Shown: piece after piece, positions 15,501 to 18,238 of the stretch
Layout of the letters: each line of letters opens with the position of its first letter
Numbering within the stretch: the stretch's first letter is position 1
From: Saccoglossus kowalevskii
Taxonomy: Eukaryota > Hemichordata > Enteropneusta > Harrimaniidae
DNA length: 18,238 nucleotides
Direction of reading: 5' to 3'
Assembly (NCBI RefSeq): GCF_000003605.2
Contig: NW_003107595.1
Location: 62,606-80,843, forward strand
The notes under the pieces: generated by a model
Seen by the model: only the letters and a program-made list of their open reading frames with translations
Database searches by the model: none
Told to the model about the DNA's origin: nothing
Program-made: the position numbers and the translations under genes

Positions 15501-17482
15501 TCGTACATCAAAAATAGTGAAATTAAATGCCAGTGAAAAAAAATAGTTATATAGTAAAGCAGTTCACAGTAATACCTCATATGATGTCACCAGTGTAGTA
15601 TGATTGTATTTGATATAAAAGTAGATTATGTAGCACTATGAACATAATGTACTTCGATCTGTTCCAAGTTTAACTTCTTCACAGCCAGTTACCTCTTTTC
15701 ATCAAAAATAACCTATTTATAGTCTGCACTTTTCTTCAGAAGACTGGGACAGCAAAAGATTGAGTAAAAACTGATAATTGACTCAAATGTTGTCTGTTGG
15801 CTTCAAAATTAGGCTTCATTTCCAGAAATATTGAAAAATATAAGAAAAAAAGTGCATGAAGTGATGAACTTCCACTGAGATATTATTAAATAGAATTAAT
15901 GGTTTGTCTTGTATTTATTTGACAGATATCCAGAAGACATATTGATGGTGAACTCTCTGATAGTGTGTACCAGCAAAAAATAGAACTTTTAGAAAGAAAG
16001 GTAAAAGTTAAGAGTCAATACAAAGCTATTTAAAAGATTGTGCCTGATTGGCTGCAAGCAATAAAAACACTGAAATTGTTTCCAAATACAATATATAAAG
16101 ATAAAAAATCCATGATGAATTTCTAAACCAGAAATAAATTTATTGAATTTCTCTAACAGATTGTAAATCTAAAACGAGATTTAGATGACGCCACAATGAG
16201 ACAACAAGCAGCTGAGTTGCATCTACGTGAATCTGCTACGTTGAAAATGGATTTACAGCAAGAAAGAGATGAAGTTATTAAAATTCGAAATCAACTACAA
16301 CAAGAAAAATTAGAAAGGTATTGTTTCAATTACATATTTCATCAAAACGTGGCTCATTGCACTGCATGATATGATACACAAGATGTGTTGTTAACTCAAA
16401 AATTTATACTTGTGCTGCAAATTGTGACTAAATTCAATTTTACTCATAGTGAACATTTTGGGTGCCATATTTTTTTTTTCTGGCAAAATTATTTTGTAGG
16501 TGTTCTTTTTTTTCTTATAAACGTTTTGTTGATAATTTTGAACCTAATTGACATAAATCCCTTTTTGCTACAGGTCTTGATCAAAATTTTGGGAAAAAAT
16601 ATGAAAAAATTTATGTTAATTTATATTTTGTGAAAGGTATGGAAAATTTACTTTGGCACTGAAAAGCCTACATTTTTTTGGATTGCATGATAGATCCATG
16701 TGATACATATTACTTTATGTGGATTAAGGTCGCAACATGAGTAAAATTAAATATTTATCTGTGATTGAGACATTCTTACAAGTTACTAACCATGCTACTA
16801 TAACAACCTAAGTATGTATCTTAGGAAAGCTTTGATATAGGTGCATACAGTGGTGCATAGCCGTACCAATGTTTGTTTAAGGATTACCTGACGACCAGTA
16901 ATGCTATATTGTGTTTTTTTTACTATTTTGGAAAATATAATTTTTAACACTTCCTGTTGTGCGAATGATCTGAGAACAATACATTAGCAATGCTGTAGGC
17001 TGGAGGATTGTGTCTACATTTGTTTTCTACCCACAACCAAATAACTACAGGCGTGTTGGCGAAAATCGATTGTTGGTAATGTCTGTAGTTATAGGCAAAA
17101 AAACAACTGTAATTCATTTATTCACTGTCTGCTAATTATATTGATAGTTATCAAAGTTTCTGATCAATATTAGATCAACACTATCTAATGTTGATCTGAA
17201 ACTCGATAGAAAACCAAAGTACTATGCGACTTTCATACTGTCTAGTTAGTAGACAACATTCCTAAAAATGACAATTGTACGGTTCATAGTATTGTCATTA
17301 TCTGTTAATACCACAGAGCTATGCAAGAACAGACTGCAATTGATATGAAACTTCAGCTGAATTCAGTAAAAGACAAAGAAAGTAAATTACATGAAGACAA
17401 TATGAACTTACATCATAAATTATTAGACACCGAATCAAAACTATATATAACAGAAGACAGAAGTAGATCAGCTTCTGACATG
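518..17482 (+). CDS. Multi-exon gene for a long coiled-coil protein, central part only (8 exons)
   Basis: Joining 518-587, 10941-11074, 12122-12274, 14448-14564, 14988-15071, 15926-16000, 16160-16317 and 17317-17482 gives 957 nt, or 319 codons, with no stop. Every exon pair agrees in phase and every border is GT-AG. The product has no proline and no cysteine, a single Trp (W160), and Leu/Ile/Val/Ala spacing of the heptad type over almost its whole length, so a rod-like dimeric coiled coil is the direct reading. The first exon enters in phase 0 without a start and the last leaves in phase 0 at a donor, so both protein termini lie outside the window. Many families look like this (golgins, centrosomal and ciliary coiled coils, ANKRD26/CCDC144-like proteins, myosin-type rods). 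No diagnostic domain is present, so I assign no name. Introns range from 159 bp to 10.35 kb. Exons 3-6 are all phase 0-0, so they could be skipped without breaking the frame. Confidence 0.85.
670..1192 (+). repeat. Possible old retrosequence ending in a 21-base poly(A) tract
   Basis: This stretch is less A/T-extreme than the flanks and contains a 92-codon ORF at 786-1064 that resembles nothing I know. It ends in an uninterrupted run of 21 A (1172-1192), the form expected for a SINE, LINE end or processed pseudogene on the + strand. No AATAAA and no clear target-site duplication are visible, so the left end is arbitrary and a simple A-run is possible. Confidence 0.3.
826..845. repeat. Perfect 20-nt palindrome
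   Basis: ATATTCAAATATTTGAATAT is its own reverse complement. It can be read as nested AT-rich homeodomain or POU-type sites, or as the centre of a lost foldback element. No function is claimed. Confidence 0.8.
1272..1285 (+). promoter_or_regulatory. CTCF-like core motif
   Basis: CCACTAGAGGGCGC fits all 14 positions of the bilaterian CTCF core CCASYAGRKGGCRS. It stands out in otherwise AT-rich intron DNA. Similar but imperfect words occur at 11406-11419 (CCATTAGAGGGTGT) and, on the minus strand, near 12578-12593 (TAGAGGGCGCTGTT). Because AGAGGGCGCT words also occur inside repeats in many invertebrates, binding is only a possibility. Confidence 0.4.
2800..3060. mobile_element. Decayed interspersed repeat starting at an (AAT)n tract
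   Basis: An (AAT)n microsatellite (about 2803-2826) is followed by AAGCACCTAATATCCATCAA and then by segments including AAGTTTTGAGTTTAGATTTG and ACTGGCTACAGAACGAATGT. From memory this matches the layout of a repeat common in marine invertebrate genomes (AAT run, 'TATAGCGCCTAATATCCA', then a body with 'GTTTTGAGTTTGGATTTGAA' and 'CATGTCTTGAGTCT'). The class is uncertain to me. The copy is heavily mutated and has no ORF. Confidence 0.5.
3168..3366. mobile_element. Degraded MITE, CAGTGAAATTAAATGCC subfamily
   Basis: The left end TACTGT and a slightly broken right end ACAGTT enclose about 199 bp. Two internal blocks match the element at 15343-15571: TGCTATATTCACTGATATG against TGCTATTTTCACTGATAAG, and CAAAATAGTGAAATTAAATG with GCCAGT following. 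No coding capacity. TA at the ends suggests a Tc1/mariner-type target site. Confidence 0.5.
3468..3655. repeat. Possible MITE with TTAACCCTTTGAA ends
   Basis: GTTTAACCCTTTGAAACGC at the left and the reverse complement of GGCATTCTTCAAAGAGTTAAC at the right form an imperfect terminal inverted repeat around about 190 bp of AT-rich sequence. No ORF supports a transposase. Weak because the pairing is imperfect. Confidence 0.35.
3815..3995. mobile_element. MITE-like foldback element (about 181 bp)
   Basis: The left end TACTGTTAAAGCATTAATTT is nearly the reverse complement of the right end (AAATTAATGCTTTCACAGTA), giving a terminal inverted repeat of about 25 bp. The ends share TACTGT...ACAGTA with the 212-bp family, but the interior differs (a TTTCAATTTCG/GAAATTGAAA-type foldback). 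The TA at each end may be the target duplication. Confidence 0.6.
4026..4049. repeat. Solo end-palindrome TACTGTA...TACAGTA
   Basis: TACTGTATTAATTATTTTAC followed by AGTA is almost entirely the two ends of the neighbouring MITE family joined back to back. It may be an end-only deletion remnant or a chance hairpin 31 bp after the preceding element. Confidence 0.35.
4397..4410 (+). promoter_or_regulatory. Candidate TATA element for the alternative first exon
   Basis: TATATTTTAAAAGG lies about 200 bp upstream of the ATG at 4609. A start 25-35 bp downstream would fall near 4425-4435 and give a leader of about 180 nt. In AT-rich intron DNA such strings occur by chance, so support rests mainly on the coding exon that follows. 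No clear initiator is visible. Confidence 0.25.
4487..4561 (+). other. Upstream ORF (24 codons) in the presumed leader
   Basis: An ATG at 4487 opens a 24-codon frame that starts MRIQLDVC and closes at TGA 4559-4561, 47 nt before the main ATG at 4609. If transcription begins near 4430 this uORF would be in the mRNA and could lower translation or allow reinitiation. The ATG has C at -3 and A at +4, a weak context, so leaky scanning is likely. Its coding value is doubtful. Confidence 0.35.
4609..4927 (+). CDS. Putative alternative first coding exon with an acidic N-terminus
   Basis: The ATG at 4609 has A at -3 and G at +4, and an in-frame TGA lies at 4591-4593, so it is a true start if transcribed. 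The 106 codons up to the donor at 4928 give an acidic, Val/Glu/Ser-rich, probably disordered segment. It starts MEEETICKVVPPGFEGEISE and contains prolines and two cysteines, unlike the coiled-coil rod. The exon ends in phase 1 with G, exactly as exon 518-587 does, so joining to 10941 gives Asp and continues into DLQTRLEL. With the seven downstream exons it would encode 402 visible residues. Base composition is visibly richer in G and C than the surrounding intron. There is no acceptor-like pyrimidine tract between the upstream stop and the ATG, so I read it as a first exon rather than an internal one. Without splicing the ORF continues to a TGA at 5086-5088 (159 residues) and gains a hydrophobic tail. 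Not recognised as any known family. Confidence 0.68.
4831..4935 (+). promoter_or_regulatory. Three tandem in-frame 5' splice sites
   Basis: The string CAG|GTAAA occurs three times, with exon ends at 4837, 4876 and 4927. The gaps of 39 and 51 nt are both multiples of three, so all three donors are in phase 1. Each would produce GAT (Asp) when joined to exon 10941. Using the earlier sites would shorten the acidic N-terminus by 30 or 17 residues without changing frame. None has G at +5, so all are of similar moderate strength. Confidence 0.55.
5061..5700 (+). repeat. Minisatellite: 16 tandem copies of a 40-bp unit
   Basis: The unit is GTTACTATTCTGCACATCTG + KCTATTGACCAATCACATGT, repeated 16 times without an indel (unit starts 5061, 5101, ... 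5661). All 16 contain CCAATCA, 14 contain CACATCTG (the other two CACAAGTG), and 12 contain the palindromic E-box CACATGTG across the unit border. Edge units 1 and 16 share the variant TCCATT, and units 9-10 resemble units 15-16 (CACATTTGTTACTGTTC then CACAAGTG), pointing to block duplication or conversion. It begins just past the read-through stop of the alternative first exon, about 135 bp inside the following intron. There are no spacers, so it is not CRISPR. Confidence 0.97.
5890..6017 (+). mobile_element. Truncated copy of the 212-bp MITE (right part)
   Basis: TTTCTATATTTTACTTTCAA and, after 18 bases, TGAAAATAAACTCCATACAA followed by AAAAAGACTTTTCATGAAAA match the right half of the 8669-8880 element in order. 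The left part cannot be recognised. It is old, with many mismatches. Confidence 0.5.
7141..7352 (+). mobile_element. 212-bp MITE, older full-length copy
   Basis: It aligns end to end with the copies at 8669 and 17908 and has the same 212-bp length. The right end TATTTTACAGTA is intact but the left end has decayed (ATATTTAA in place of TACTGTAG). Shared internal blocks include GAATTTATTTTCGCTG and CAAAAAGTCTTTTCAGCGAA. The 77-codon minus-strand ORF over it (7155-7388) is a by-product of the palindromic A/T-rich sequence. Confidence 0.75.
7525..7695 (+). mobile_element. 212-bp MITE family, internally deleted 171-bp copy
   Basis: The left end TACTGTAGAATACTTTATTT is intact and the right end TATTCTAAAGTA is slightly mutated. 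Compared with 8669-8880 it lacks a few bases after the left inverted repeat and about 35 bp in the right half, including the block CAGTGAAAATAAATTCCATA. The remaining blocks are in the same order and orientation. Confidence 0.8.
8561..8668 (+). mobile_element. tRNA-derived SINE fragment
   Basis: TGGTCAGTGGATT (from 8568) fits the polymerase III A box, and GCTTTGATTCC (8612-8622) fits the B box GGTTCGATTCC with two mismatches. Their starts are 44 bp apart, the spacing inside a tRNA. GTCA and TGGC can pair as a 4-bp D stem. No acceptor stem or regular anticodon loop forms, so it is a SINE head or decayed tRNA copy rather than a working tRNA gene. It runs straight into the MITE at 8669. Confidence 0.5.
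8669..8880 (+). mobile_element. 212-bp MITE, well preserved copy
   Basis: It begins TACTGTAGAATACTTTATTT and ends AAATAAAGTATTCCACAGTA, an inverted repeat of about 40 bp with TA at each end as the likely target duplication. It differs from 17908-18119 at only about a dozen of 212 positions and has no indels. A word of about 20 bp, CAGYGAAAATWAAWTCCAGC, occurs inverted near the left end and three times direct (about 8734, 8797, 8839). The 60-codon ORF overlapping its right end is spurious. Tc1/mariner-type mobilisation is an inference from the TA. Confidence 0.88.
9948..10157. mobile_element. Degraded MITE related to the element at 15343
   Basis: The left end TACTGTAAAGGGTTAATTAT and right end CATTTTACAGCA form a rough inverted repeat. 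The interior carries AAAACCCAGTGAG, ACCGTGAATTTAAAACC and CAGCGAAATTTAAACACAGT, the same kind of CAGTGAAAWTTAA words as the other members. About 210 bp, no ORF. Confidence 0.5.
10941..11074 (+). CDS. Coiled-coil exon (visible residues 24-68)
   Basis: A long pyrimidine-rich tract ending CTATTTGTAG precedes the exon, and CAA|GTAAGA closes it. The 134 bp begin in phase 1 and end in phase 0. The first residue, Asp, is completed by the G supplied by either exon 518-587 or exon 4609-4927. The encoded segment starts DLQTRLELSMKKAETAEAES and continues with Leu/Val/Ile at heptad positions through SNLSSQII, ending near YETSKDGQ. This is the first exon shared by both proposed transcript types. Confidence 0.92.
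11075..12121. other. Intron 2, with one possible cryptic exon
   Basis: Ordinary AT-rich intron except for 11537-11671. There, a GTTTAG acceptor is followed by a phase-0 open frame of 45 codons before TAA. No frame-preserving donor follows, so I leave it out of the gene model. The part from 11640 to 11820 is somewhat richer in C and G and may be an old repeat. Confidence 0.5.
12122..12274 (+). CDS. Coiled-coil exon (visible residues 69-119)
   Basis: The acceptor ACATCTGCAG lies after a CT-rich tract, and the donor is GAA|GTAGGC. The exon is 153 bp, phase 0 to 0, 51 codons. It encodes a near-ideal amphipathic coiled coil starting GKLDKLVTQLHQELQVEKEA and ending KELQRQIAVRNE. Leu/Val/Ile recur at 3-4 residue spacing, separated by Glu/Lys/Arg/Gln. 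The frame stays open past the donor to a stop at 12368-12370, but that tail (FCSLLSYC type) is intron translated by chance. Confidence 0.93.
12275..14447. other. Intron 3, no exon seen; contains hairpin, patches and C-rich repeat
   Basis: Contents: a segment at about 12440-12600 with two minus-strand CCAAT words and AGCGCCCTCT; a 13-bp stem hairpin TATTACATTATAT/ATATAATGTAATA (12842-12877, 10-nt loop); a less A/T-rich block at 13430-13745 that looks like a foreign insertion but has no recognisable ends; and (CCCCA)4 at 13726-13745. The minus-strand ORF at 13424-13639 lies in that block and matches nothing I know. Confidence 0.55.
13726..13745 (-). repeat. (CCCCA)4, G-quadruplex candidate on the minus strand
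   Basis: Four CCCCA units give four runs of four G with single-T loops on the minus strand, the pattern of a very stable parallel quadruplex. The G-rich strand is the transcription template of the coiled-coil gene, so an effect on polymerase passage rather than on the RNA would be expected. It may equally be a neutral microsatellite. Confidence 0.7.
14448..14564 (+). CDS. Coiled-coil exon (visible residues 120-158)
   Basis: A long T-rich tract ending TTTTTTTGTTAG forms the acceptor, and AAG|GTATGG the donor. The exon is 117 bp, phase 0 to 0, 39 codons. It begins EAANEKLENGLNSAAREDEL and ends KHLEEELTK. The Gly-Leu-Asn-Ser stretch (residues 129-132) is a mild local break in the heptads, after which regular Leu/Phe spacing resumes. 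Skipping it would keep the frame. Confidence 0.92.
14565..14987. other. Intron 4, with degenerate GAACCTG/TCTAAA word repeats
   Basis: From about 14593 to 14780 the words GAACCCTG, GAACCATG, GAAACCTGTCTAAATT, GAACCCTGCTTATACTA, TCTAACCTG and GAAACCTGACAAA recur at irregular distances (near 17 bp for the central pair). This suggests a decayed short tandem repeat. The 63-codon ORF at 14738-14929 has no coding signature. No other element is visible. Confidence 0.4.
14988..15071 (+). CDS. Coiled-coil exon (visible residues 159-186)
   Basis: The acceptor is TTGATATCTAG, with a weak pyrimidine tract, and the donor is the consensus AGG|GTAAGT. The exon is 84 bp, phase 0 to 0, 28 codons, beginning VWNQLKDVLDKLTASEQRKH and ending ELELEIER. 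It holds the only Trp of the visible rod (W160). At 28 residues it spans exactly four heptads, so inclusion or skipping would not disturb the coiled-coil register. Confidence 0.9.
15072..15925. other. Intron 5
   Basis: AT-rich intron holding the MITE at 15343-15571. Outside it I see no coding sequence or further structure. Confidence 0.6.
15343..15571. mobile_element. MITE, CAGTGAAATTAAATGCC subfamily (229 bp)
   Basis: It begins TACTGTAATGGTATAAATTA and ends AAAGCAGTTCACAGTA, with TA at both ends. The interior repeats words such as TATTTTCACTGATAAGTGAA and AATAGTGAAATTAAATGCCA, shared with 3168-3366. It lies wholly within an intron about 270 bp after the exon end at 15071. Confidence 0.6.
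15926..16000 (+). CDS. Coiled-coil exon (visible residues 187-211)
   Basis: The acceptor is TTTATTTGACAG and the donor AAG|GTAAAA. The exon is 75 bp, phase 0 to 0, 25 codons, starting ISRRHIDGELSDSVYQQKIE and ending LLERK. The first half, with His, Gly and Ser, is a weaker coiled coil and the second half is strong. It is separated from the next exon by only 159 bp, the shortest intron here. Confidence 0.88.
16160..16317 (+). CDS. Coiled-coil exon (visible residues 212-264)
   Basis: The acceptor is TTCTCTAACAG and the donor is the split-codon border AG|GTATTG. The exon is 158 bp, entering in phase 0 and leaving in phase 2. It encodes 52 full codons, starting IVNLKRDLDDATMRQQAAEL and ending NQLQQEKLE, plus two bases of Arg264 completed by A from exon 17317. 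Heptad hydrophobics and dense Glu/Arg/Gln indicate an uninterrupted helix. Confidence 0.92.
16318..17316. other. Intron 7
   Basis: AT-rich intron. The 82-codon ORF at 16385-16633 is F/L/I-rich low-complexity translation with no splice context. TGATCAATATTAGATCAACA and the following ATGTTGATCTGAAA (about 17160-17205) form a small inverted repeat built on GTTGATC words. Nothing else is supported. Confidence 0.55.
17317..17482 (+). CDS. Coiled-coil exon (visible residues 264-319)
   Basis: The acceptor is TTAATACCACAG and the donor ATG|GTGAGT. The exon is 166 bp; its first base completes Arg264 and it then leaves in phase 0. It encodes AMQEQTAIDMKLQLNSVKDK and continues through ESKLHEDN to SRSASDM. 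Leu-rich heptads are clear to about residue 306, after which RSRSASD looks more flexible. The gene continues beyond the window. The reverse-strand ORF lying over this exon is a shadow. Confidence 0.92.
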
Positions 17483-18238
17483 GTGAGTATGCATTGACCA
17501 ACCAATTTTGAAATTGCTACATGCCAAATTAACAAATTTGGATCCATGACTTTGTTCCTAATGTACTTAATTATTTAAGGGAAAACATTTTTTTGTTTCT
17601 GGTTATTTTGCGTTGATTCAAAATCTGCACTTCAAAGCTTTTTTTTAGATTTTTGTCAGAAGTACAAAAAATAAATAAAATTTTTATAAAAAATCAAAAT
17701 ACCGGTAAATGTAAATTTGATGGCTTACTTGCATTGATTTTAGAAAACAAATATTTCAGACACTTTTAAATTTTTTGTTTGGTGGACATGATGAGGTCAC
17801 TGTCCCATTGCAGGTCAACACTACATGTATCTAGTACATGGTAACCTAGCAACTAGGATTTCCGAAAATTCTCCAATTAGAAGAGGTGTCTCAACACATT
17901 CTTAACATACTGTACAATACTTTATTTTCGCTTGGAATTTATTTTCGCTATTTTTGCTGAAAGGGTGATTCCGTGAAAATAAAATCCAGCGAATATACTT
18001 TTTTTCCTATATTTCACATTAAACTCATAAAAAATCAGTGAAAATAAATTCCATACAAAATGCCCAAAAAGCCTTTTCAGCGAACATTAATTCCAGCGAA
18101 AATAAAGTATTCCACAGTACTATGATCACAATGTGTACTTGAATTTGAACTTGCTTTTTTGATATTGAACAGATGTTTTTGATTTTGAATTTATAATTTA
18201 ATAACTCAAATATTTTTTATTTGAACTACTTCACTCTT
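17483..18238. other. Intron following the last visible exon
   Basis: It starts with the consensus donor GTGAGT and shows no further exon before the window ends. The MITE at 17908-18119 is its only recognisable element. Confidence 0.6.
17908..18119 (+). mobile_element. 212-bp MITE, well preserved copy
   Basis: Same length, ends and orientation as 8669-8880, beginning TACTGTACAATACTTTATTT and ending AAATAAAGTATTCCACAGTA. Roughly 94% identical to that copy by eye. No coding capacity, and the TA flanks fit a Tc1/mariner-like target site. The high similarity suggests both copies are fairly young compared with those at 5890 and 7141. Confidence 0.88.

Noticed and set aside
16385-16633. 82-codon ORF with transmembrane-like runs
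   Set aside because: T-rich intron translated in one frame gives F/L/I runs; no start or splice support.
17315-17320. Alternative acceptor two bases downstream (CACAGAG) for the last exon
   Set aside because: Using the second AG would shift the frame by two; only the start at 17317 completes Arg264 and keeps the reading frame.
17319-17501. 60-codon minus-strand ORF
   Set aside because: Shadow of the coiled-coil exon at 17317-17482, which has matched splice borders on the + strand.

Overview
The window looks like AT-rich animal nuclear DNA, most likely from a marine invertebrate. Short exons of 70-166 bp with consensus GT-AG borders lie in a sea of introns. Several families of short palindromic transposons, a tRNA-derived SINE remnant and a 40-bp minisatellite fill the gaps. 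There are no operons, Shine-Dalgarno sites or long uninterrupted ORFs. Species and phylum cannot be fixed from the sequence; the repeat style (A/T-rich foldback elements carrying TTTTCGCTGGAATT-type words) recalls, from memory, lophotrochozoans, amphioxus and hemichordates.

One gene explains all the convincing coding sequence, and it lies on the + strand. Eight exons (518-587, 10941-11074, 12122-12274, 14448-14564, 14988-15071, 15926-16000, 16160-16317, 17317-17482) join in perfect phase into 957 nt, which is 319 codons with no stop. The product contains no proline and no cysteine. It is rich in Glu, Lys, Gln and Leu with a/d heptads throughout, so it is the middle of a long coiled-coil protein whose two ends lie outside the window. 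I cannot assign an orthologue.

A second transcription start probably exists inside the first 10-kb intron. An ORF with a strong Kozak ATG at 4609, an in-frame upstream stop and an acidic, disordered-looking sequence reaches three successive CAG|GTAAA donors (exon ends 4837, 4876, 4927). All three are in phase 1. That is the same phase as exon 518-587, and each joins cleanly to exon 10941. The locus could therefore make a long form through exon 518-587 and short forms starting with a private acidic N-terminus.

Downstream of this first exon sits a 16-unit, 40-bp tandem array (5061-5700) in which every unit carries a CCAATCA box and most carry two E-boxes. The introns hold at least nine palindromic MITE-like elements with TACTGT...ACAGTA ends. 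Three of them are exactly 212 bp long and one is a deletion derivative. Also present are an old interspersed repeat (2800-3060), a tRNA-derived SINE fragment (8561-8668), a patch ending in a 21-base poly(A) tract, a perfect CTCF-like motif (1272-1285), and a (CCCCA)4 G-quadruplex candidate (13726-13745).

I see no previously undescribed enzymatic or defence system. The points most worth checking are the alternative first exon with its in-frame donor series, the CCAAT/E-box minisatellite, and the internal architecture of the 212-bp MITE family.
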